Source: Bacillota bacterium
Lineage (GTDB): Bacteria > Bacillota > Clostridia > Oscillospirales > Acutalibacteraceae
Direction of reading: 5' to 3'
Length of the DNA stretch: 11,781 nucleotides
NCBI GenBank assembly: GCA_023397245.1
Contig: JAEWUH010000066.1
Span: 1 to 11,781, forward strand
Shown: positions 1 through 4,119 of the stretch, in pieces
Numbering within the stretch: the stretch's first letter is position 1
Layout: each line of letters starts with the position of its first letter
The notes under the pieces: model-generated
Seen by the model: only the letters and a program-made list of their open reading frames with translations
What the model was told of the DNA's origin: nothing
Database searches by the model: none
Program-made: the position numbers and the translations under genes

Positions 1-10
1 ACTTTACGTT

Positions 11-26
11 TATAATATAGTATAAT
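11..26 (+). promoter_or_regulatory. Probable -10 region(s) of the Crp/Fnr gene
   Basis: Two TATAAT hexamers lie in tandem, at 11-16 and 21-26, upstream of the Crp/Fnr gene. The matching -35 element would lie at or beyond the left edge of the window, so it cannot be confirmed. TTTACG at 3-8 is too close to either hexamer to be a normal partner. Initiation from the second hexamer would start near position 33 and leave a leader of about 40 nt that includes the palindrome at 41-56. Confidence 0.5.
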
Positions 27-40
27 TTCAACACATAATC

Positions 41-56
41 TGTTGCGCCTGCAACA
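41..56. promoter_or_regulatory. Palindromic candidate operator for a Crp/Fnr-type regulator
   Basis: The sequence TGTTGC-GCCT-GCAACA has perfect 6-bp arms and spans 16 bp. Read as TGTTG-N6-CAACA it has the same geometry as the classical CRP site TGTGA-N6-TCACA. It lies between the probable -10 and the start codon of a Crp/Fnr gene, where binding would most simply repress. Autoregulation by the encoded protein is an inference from position and symmetry. The hairpin could instead act in the mRNA leader. Confidence 0.5.
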
Positions 57-73
57 CGAAGAAGGAATTTTTT

Positions 74-736
74 ATGATTCAAATTTTGAAAAATAACGAG
101 CTTTTTGCGAATATCAAGGAGCAGGACATTTCCTCCATGCTCCAGTGCCTCGGCTGCCGCAGGCGGAGCATTGAGAAAGGCGATTTTATCTTTCTGGCGG
201 GAGAAACACAGCCCGCGCTTGGAATTCTGCTTTCCGGAAACGCGCAGGTAATCAAAGAAAACCTGGAAGGAGACTCCATGATTGTCGGCACCCTGAAGAC
301 CGGGGATTTATTCGGGGAAACCTATGCCTGCATGGGGTTAAAGGTTCTTCCCGTTTCCGTAAGGGCTTTGGGGAAATGCGAGGTTCTGCTTATGGATGTC
401 TCGAAAATCATCGGCACCTGCCAGTCGGCCTGTGCTTTTCACCGGCAGCTGGTCGCAAACCTGCTCCGCATCATCGCGAAAAAGAATATCTTTCTAAGCC
501 AGAAAATGTCTTTTCTCTCCCACAAAACAATCCGCAGCAGGCTGGAGGCTTATTTTACCGGCACAATACAGCAAACCGGCTCGTATGATTTTTCCATTCC
601 GTTCAGCCTTACTGAGCTGGCGGATTATCTCTGCATCGACCGGAGCGCCATGAGCCGCGAGCTCTCTCATATGAAAACCGAAGGAATTCTGGATTACCGC
701 GGACGAAATTTTCATTGGCTCAGAAAGTCCGTATAA
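74..736 (+). CDS. Crp/Fnr-family transcriptional regulator
   Basis: This 220-residue protein has the two-domain Crp/Fnr layout: an N-terminal cyclic-nucleotide-like beta-barrel sensor (about 10-125), a dimerisation helix (about 125-155) and a C-terminal winged helix-turn-helix (about 175-205). The recognition helix contains DRSAMSRELSHMK, which matches the R-S-A-x-S-R-E pattern of the family. The sensor keeps the F-G-E motif (80-82) but lacks the following Arg-Ser/Thr pair that binds cAMP, so cAMP is an unlikely ligand. It has seven cysteines (25, 28, 86, 102, 116, 120, 187), including a C-x2-C and a C-x3-C, but not the N-terminal cluster of E. coli FNR. The start is ATG at 74, with GAAGGA 7 nt upstream. 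Clostridial relatives commonly respond to redox or nitrosative stress, but the signal here is unknown. It is monocistronic, with a hairpin directly after the stop. Confidence 0.93.
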   Translation: MIQILKNNELFANIKEQDISSMLQCLGCRRRSIEKGDFIFLAGETQPALGILLSGNAQVIKENLEGDSMIVGTLKTGDLFGETYACMGLKVLPVSVRALGKCEVLLMDVSKIIGTCQSACAFHRQLVANLLRIIAKKNIFLSQKMSFLSHKTIRSRLEAYFTGTIQQTGSYDFSIPFSLTELADYLCIDRSAMSRELSHMKTEGILDYRGRNFHWLRKSV

Positions 737-743
737 AATAAAG

Positions 744-783
744 CACCGGCAAAACTGACCTTTATGGTCTGGCTTTGCCGGTG
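744..783. terminator. Stem-loop after the Crp/Fnr gene, possible terminator
   Basis: CACCGGCAAA (744-753) pairs perfectly with TTTGCCGGTG (774-783), and an inner GACC/GGTC stem (757-760/766-769) extends it. It starts 7 nt after the Crp/Fnr stop codon, the expected place for a terminator. However, the + strand has no clear U-tract after it. The - strand copy is followed by CTTTATTTTAT, which is richer in T. A near copy of the right arm, TTTGCCGGTAAG, occurs at about 806-817, so the left arm has an alternative pairing partner. Confidence 0.55.
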
Positions 784-839
784 TTACTACGTAATGCTAT
801 TCCATTTTGCCGGTAAGTTACAGGCTTAATGTGATAAAG

Positions 840-973
840 TTACGGATGCACGAAGAAAACCCGTATAATATTTATATATCAGCAAATACCGGTAAATGCC
901 AAAAGGCTTTATAGATACGTTCCCAAACGGAAAAGTCGCGCAGCACCGAATCCGGCACTGCGCGGCTTTTTTT
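840..973 (+). ncRNA. Possible short transcription unit (candidate sRNA) between the Crp/Fnr and DUF2680 genes
   Basis: TTACGG (840-845) and TATAAT (864-869) form a plausible promoter with an 18-bp spacer. About 65 bp downstream is a strong hairpin with a T7 tract (935-973). A transcript of about 95-100 nt would contain the small hairpins GCC-AAAA-GGC and CGTT-CCCA-AACG before the terminator. No open reading frame with a ribosome binding site is apparent. I do not recognise the fold as a known riboswitch or sRNA family. The terminator may instead exist only to end the leftward DUF2680 gene, which is why confidence is low. Confidence 0.25.
931..973. terminator. Intrinsic terminator, probably bidirectional
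   Basis: GTCGCGCAG (935-943) pairs with CTGCGCGGC (958-966), with a single G-U wobble on the + strand. Seven T residues follow on the + strand (967-973). On the - strand the stem is followed by four T (complement of 931-934). Leftward transcription of the DUF2680 gene (stop at 1019) would reach this hairpin about 50 nt after its stop, so that is its most likely client. On the + strand it would stop any readthrough from the left. Confidence 0.8.
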
Positions 974-1018
974 CGATAAACCGGTTAAGATAAAACCGAG
1001 AGAATTCCCTTATGTCCC

Positions 1019-1453
1019 CTAATTGCCCAGACCGCACCCGGCACCGCCGCAGCCTCTGCCATTCCCGCGGCCGAGCCCTGCTCCCACTCCGCAGCCGGCT
1101 CCGGTGCCCGTCCCATCACAGACAGTCTGCCGTTCTTCAACGGCTTTTATGATCTCGTCGGCTCTTGCCTGCGTAATGGTGCCGTCCGCGACGCGTTTTG
1201 CCAGATTATCTTTGACGATCTGCAGTCTTTCCTTTTTGAATTCCTCCAGCTTGCCGGCTTCCTCTGCAATGGCGCCGTAGCTTTTGCCGGTATCCTGTTT
1301 TTCCTGAATTACGCTTTCCGTGGTTTTTCCGGTCAGCCCCGCCACGGCTTCCGCCGGAGAGCTGTACCTGGAAGCGGCAAAGGCGGTAATTGAAGTTGCA
1401 CCGATAACCAGTACCATTGCGCCAATCGCTGTAATTTTTTTCATTTTCGTCAT
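1019..1453 (-). CDS. Secreted DUF2680 (YckD-like) protein with Gly/Cys-rich tail
   Basis: This 144-residue protein starts with a clear signal peptide: MTKMKK, then a hydrophobic run to about residue 26 with an Ala-x-Ala-type cleavage site near 25-28. The mature part (about 30-110) has the pattern V-A-x-L-T-G-K-T, K-x-x-G-K-S-Y-G-x-I-A, a charged helix, and A-D-G-T-I-T-Q-x-x-A-D-E-I, which I recognise as the DUF2680/YckD family. The function is unknown, and it acts outside the membrane. The last 35 residues are almost only Gly, Ala, Arg and Cys, with four cysteines (112, 121, 135, 140). This tail could bind metal or form disulfides, but that is inference. AGGAGG lies 8 nt before the ATG at 1453, which favours this start over Met4. 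It is divergent from the two-component pair starting at 1651, so shared control is plausible. Confidence 0.85.
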   Translation of the reverse strand: MTKMKKITAIGAMVLVIGATSITAFAASRYSSPAEAVAGLTGKTTESVIQEKQDTGKSYGAIAEEAGKLEEFKKERLQIVKDNLAKRVADGTITQARADEIIKAVEERQTVCDGTGTGAGCGVGAGLGRGNGRGCGGAGCGLGN

Positions 1454-1505
1454 TTGAATGACCTCCTTTTGTTATTTTACTGCCTGCATTGTGTTGCCTG
1501 CTATG

Positions 1506-1533
1506 ATTAAAGAATATCCGGAATTTATGGCAA
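1506..1533 (-). promoter_or_regulatory. Candidate promoter of the DUF2680 gene
   Basis: On the - strand, TTGCCA (1528-1533) and TTTAAT (1506-1511) are separated by 16 bp and lie about 55 nt upstream of the DUF2680 start codon. The fit to the sigma-A consensus is moderate. The leader between them and the gene carries two direct copies of GCAGGCA, 14 bp apart start to start, of unknown meaning. Confidence 0.45.
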
Positions 1534-1588
1534 AAGTGTGTTTTTCATTTTCTGATTTCGTGGCAAAGCAGCCCGAAAAAGACATACT

Positions 1589-1618
1589 TTCGTCACAGCT
1601 TTTTTCTATCATATGATA
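1589..1618 (+). promoter_or_regulatory. Candidate promoter of the first two-component operon, with 12-bp palindrome
   Basis: TTCGTC (1589-1594) and TATGAT (1612-1617) with a 17-bp spacer form a weak sigma-A-like promoter for the response regulator gene at 1651. The -10 region is embedded in the perfect palindrome TATCATATGATA (1607-1618), which could be an operator or simply reflect AT-rich -10 sequence. Two similar segments, TTTCGTGGCAAAGC near 1556 and TTTCGTCACAGC near 1588, lie 32 bp apart, about three helical turns. That is a possible tandem site for an OmpR-type regulator, but the match is imperfect. Confidence 0.3.
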
Positions 1619-1650
1619 AACAAAGCCAACATAAAGAATGAGGTGACTTT

Positions 1651-2334
1651 ATGCCGACCATATTAATTGCGGATGACAACCGACAGATTACGTCCATTCT
1701 GGAGGAATACGCAAAAAAAGAGGGCTTTACGCCAAAGACCGCGTCGGGCGGAAACGAAGCCGTTGAACTGTTCCGAACGCTCCAGCCGGATATTGTTCTC
1801 CTCGACGTCATGATGCCCGAAATGGACGGGTTTGAAGCCTGCCGTGAAATACGCAAAACATCAAACGTGCCGGTCATTATGATTACGGCCCGAGGCGAGG
1901 ATTTTGAAAAAATCATGGGGCTGGACATCGGCGCGGACGATTACATTGTAAAGCCGTTCTCCCCCGGAGAGGTTATGGCAAGGGTACGCGCAATCATGCG
2001 GAGAATCTCCCGCGATGACAGCCGAAAACGGCAGATTTACTCATTTGGCAATCTGAATATTGATCTTGACGACTATACCGTTACAATCGGCGGACAGAAT
2101 GTAGCCCTGACAAAAAAGGAAACCGAGCTTTTATGGACGCTGGCTGTGAACCGGAACAAGGTGTTTTCAAGGGACAACCTGTTAAACAGCCTTTGGGGCT
2201 ATGATTATTACGGCGACAGCAGAACCGTGGATTCCCATATCAAGCGGCTCCGAGCAAAGCTGGATTTGTTTGACCACGCCGGCTGGGAAATCAAAACCAT
2301 CTGGGGCGTCGGTTATAAATTTGAGGGCAAATAA
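1651..2334 (+). CDS. OmpR/PhoB-family response regulator
   Basis: This 227-residue protein has a receiver domain (about 3-115) and an OmpR-type winged-helix DNA-binding domain (about 130-225). The receiver has every catalytic residue: the acidic pair D8-D9, phosphoacceptor D52 in LLDVMMPEMDG, T79, and K101 in the KPFSPGE motif. The C-terminal domain shows the usual T-x-K-E-T-E-L-L, D-S-R-T-V-D-S-H-I-K-R-L-R-x-K and W-G-V-G-Y-K-F motifs. AGGTGA just upstream supports ATG at 1651. Its TAA stop directly abuts the ATG of the sensor kinase, so the two are certainly one operon and probably translationally coupled. Its targets are unknown. The divergent DUF2680 gene is the closest candidate. Confidence 0.95.
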   Translation: MPTILIADDNRQITSILEEYAKKEGFTPKTASGGNEAVELFRTLQPDIVLLDVMMPEMDGFEACREIRKTSNVPVIMITARGEDFEKIMGLDIGADDYIVKPFSPGEVMARVRAIMRRISRDDSRKRQIYSFGNLNIDLDDYTVTIGGQNVALTKKETELLWTLAVNRNKVFSRDNLLNSLWGYDYYGDSRTVDSHIKRLRAKLDLFDHAGWEIKTIWGVGYKFEGK

Positions 2335-3744
2335 ATGAAAAATAAAATTACGTGGAAGCTTACCCTTTATTTTTCGGCGGTTCTCCTGCTTTTTTCCGTA
2401 CTCATCGGCAGCGTGTTCATGGTACTTTTCAAAAACCATACTATGGAACTGCAAAAAGCGGAGCTGCAAAAGCGTGCGGAGACAATGGCCGGTACCATTT
2501 CGGGTTTTATGAACGGATCCGGCACCGGCAGCGGGATGATGGGAAGCGGAAGAATGGGCTACGGTGCCTATCTGCGCTTCCTGAACGATATCGCCATGAC
2601 CGACGTCTGGATTGTCGATGAAAATCTGGAGCTGATTACGGGCGGTACAATGGCGGGCAATCAATATCAGTATTCCGACCTGCCGCAGGACGCGGAGAAA
2701 GTAGTAAAAGAGGTCTTTCAAAATAAAACCACGTTCAGCGAAGGATTCAGCGGGCTTTTAAACAAGCCTACTTTAACGGTCGGAACACCGATTCAGTCCG
2801 GCGGAAAGGTCGTCGGCGCGCTTCTGCTTCATTCGCCGGTGGAAGGAATCAATGAAGCTAATTTTCAGGGATTTGTCATCCTGCTCGTCAGTATCCTGAC
2901 CGCTCTGTTTTTAGCCCTTGTGCTTTCGAGCATCCTTGCGGTAAGCTTTACAAAACCGCTGAAAAAAATGAAGGATTCCGCCATGCTGCTGGCGGCAGGC
3001 AGTTACACCGCGAAAACCGGAGTGCGGCAAAGTGATGAAATCGGCGAACTTGCCGCCGCGATTGATATTTTAAGCGAACGGCTTGACGCGGCCGGCCGGG
3101 AAAGCGAAAAGCTGAACCAGCTCCGGCGTGATTTCATCGCGAACATTTCTCACGAGCTGAGGACCCCCGTCACGGTTATCCGCGGCTCCCTGGAGGCGCT
3201 TTGCGACGAAGTCGTGACCGACTCGGAACTTGTAAAAAGCTATTACCGGCAAATGTTAAACGAAAGTCTGTTTCTGCAGCGGCTAGTCAACGATTTACTG
3301 GATTTGTCCCGGCTGCAGAATACCGATTTTAAGATAGAGATGCAAAAGATCAGCCTTTGCGACGTTCTGAGCGATGTGATTCGCAGCGCACAGCATATGG
3401 CGCAGAAAAAGGACATTGAAATCCGGCCGGAACAGGAAGCCCCGGCGTGCTCCGTGACGGGAGACTACGGGCGGCTGCGGCAGATGTTCCTGATTATTCT
3501 GGACAACGCCGTAAAATTTTCTCCCCAGGGCAGTACCGTTACGGTAACGATGAGAGGAAATACGGTGTCGCTCCGGGATTATGGCATCGGAATCGCCCCG
3601 GAGGATCTTCCCTATATTTTTGACCGGTTTTACAAGGTGAAGTCGGAGAAAAATAAAAACGGCACGGGCCTTGGGCTCGCTATCGCAAAGCAGATTGCCG
3701 ACCGGCATAATATTCAGGTATCCGTTCGAAGTGAAGTCAATTAG
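2335..3744 (+). CDS. Sensor histidine kinase, C-terminally truncated by an in-frame TAG
   Basis: This 469-residue membrane kinase has TM1 (about 11-32), an extracytoplasmic sensor (33-177), TM2 (178-204), a HAMP linker (about 205-255), a HisKA domain with phosphoacceptor H273 in SHELRTP, and a HATPase domain. The HATPase has an N-box (D390-N391-A-V-K-F), D415-x-G-x-G, and G443-T-G-L-G-L. The sensor starts with a Gly/Met/Ser stretch (about 58-77), a possible metal-binding loop. The protein stops after SVRSEVN at a TAG (3742-3744). Without that stop the frame continues GTEFLFQFLNLTVT to a TAA at 3787-3789, which is the expected G-T-x-F ending of this kinase fold. The gene is therefore probably a nonsense allele missing only the last beta strand. 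Partial activity, readthrough or a sequencing error are all possible. It is coupled to the upstream regulator. Confidence 0.93.
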   Translation: MKNKITWKLTLYFSAVLLLFSVLIGSVFMVLFKNHTMELQKAELQKRAETMAGTISGFMNGSGTGSGMMGSGRMGYGAYLRFLNDIAMTDVWIVDENLELITGGTMAGNQYQYSDLPQDAEKVVKEVFQNKTTFSEGFSGLLNKPTLTVGTPIQSGGKVVGALLLHSPVEGINEANFQGFVILLVSILTALFLALVLSSILAVSFTKPLKKMKDSAMLLAAGSYTAKTGVRQSDEIGELAAAIDILSERLDAAGRESEKLNQLRRDFIANISHELRTPVTVIRGSLEALCDEVVTDSELVKSYYRQMLNESLFLQRLVNDLLDLSRLQNTDFKIEMQKISLCDVLSDVIRSAQHMAQKKDIEIRPEQEAPACSVTGDYGRLRQMFLIILDNAVKFSPQGSTVTVTMRGNTVSLRDYGIGIAPEDLPYIFDRFYKVKSEKNKNGTGLGLAIAKQIADRHNIQVSVRSEVN

Positions 3745-3789
3745 GGAACGGAGTTTTTGTTTCAGTTTCTAAACCTCACTGTGACTTAA
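3742..3789 (+). other. In-frame extension of the kinase frame beyond the TAG
   Basis: Reading past the TAG at 3742 in the same frame gives 14 sense codons (3745-3786), GTEFLFQFLNLTVT, then TAA. G-T-E-F followed by alternating hydrophobic residues is the normal final strand of a histidine kinase ATPase domain, directly after S-x-x-x. One base change (for example CAG, AAG or GAG to TAG) would explain the stop. Confidence 0.7.
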
Positions 3790-3815
3790 TCACCGCGCAG
3801 AAACCCTTTATCCGC

Positions 3816-3821
3816 TATAAT
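3816..3821 (+). promoter_or_regulatory. Possible -10 box of the ferredoxin gene
   Basis: A perfect TATAAT lies 38 nt upstream of the ferredoxin start codon, between it and the end of the kinase. I see no convincing -35 at 16-18 bp, so the ferredoxin may have a weak or activator-dependent promoter of its own. It may also be read from the two-component operon, because no hairpin terminator separates them. Confidence 0.3.
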
Positions 3822-3859
3822 CAGGACATCTTTCGGTTACAAATAAGGAGGATGTTCCT

Positions 3860-4045
3860 ATGAGATCTCTTACCGTAAAAACAGACCGCTGCCCGCAGAA
3901 TCACCCCTGTCCTTCTGTTCGGGTATGTCCGGTCGGCGCTCTTTCGCAGGAAGGATTTAAAGCCCCTGCCGTCGATTTGAATAAATGCATCAAATGCGGC
4001 AAATGCGCAAACTTCTGTCCTATGCGAGCGCTTGTTCTGGAATAA
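3860..4045 (+). CDS. Small 4Fe-4S ferredoxin-like protein with seven cysteines
   Basis: This 61-residue cytoplasmic protein resembles bacterial 2[4Fe-4S] ferredoxins. The second half has the canonical C43-x2-C46-x2-C49-x3-C53-P motif. The first half is altered to C11-x5-C17-x5-C23-P, so it lacks the normal C-x2-C-x2-C spacing and one cysteine. In the usual ferredoxin wiring, C43, C46 and C49 plus C23 would hold one complete 4Fe-4S cluster. C11, C17 and C53 are left for a three-ligand or absent second cluster. Similar short proteins with a C-P-Q-N-H-x-C-P start occur in Clostridia, so this looks like a subfamily and not damage. AGGAGG lies just upstream of ATG 3860. The electron partner is unknown. 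It ends at a strong terminator shared with a convergent ATPase gene. Confidence 0.88.
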   Translation: MRSLTVKTDRCPQNHPCPSVRVCPVGALSQEGFKAPAVDLNKCIKCGKCANFCPMRALVLE

Positions 4046-4064
4046 TTTTAGAGTTCTTCGCTGC

Positions 4065-4101
4065 AAAGGGAGCCTGACGCATGGCGTCAGGCTCCCTTTT
4101 T
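4065..4101. terminator. Bidirectional terminator between convergent genes
   Basis: GGGAGCCTGACGC (4068-4080) and GCGTCAGGCTCCC (4084-4096) form a perfect 13-bp stem with a 3-nt loop. It is extended by AAA/TTT and followed on the + strand by TTTTT (4097-4101). It lies 22 nt after the ferredoxin stop and about 20 nt past the stop of the convergent cation ATPase, so it can end both. Confidence 0.92.
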
Positions 4102-4119
4102 ATCTGCAATCCGGTTTCT

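Noticed and set aside
865..930. Known riboswitch (c-di-GMP, fluoride, preQ1 or similar) in the gap before the terminator at 935
   Set aside because: The conserved cores of those families are not present as far as I can see, and no rightward gene follows the terminator within the gap.
1487..1500. TGTTGCCTGC resembling half of the palindrome at 41-56
   Set aside because: The second arm is missing (no GCAACA follows at the right spacing), so it is not a supported second operator.
2182..2721. Leftward open frame spanning the junction of the first response regulator and kinase
   Set aside because: It is antisense to two coupled genes with clear motifs, and its translation has no recognisable domain.
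3742..3744. TAG as a pyrrolysine codon
   Set aside because: Pyrrolysine is confined to methylamine methyltransferases and a few other proteins, and nothing in the window points to Pyl machinery. A simple nonsense change is more likely, so readthrough is kept only as a checkable alternative.
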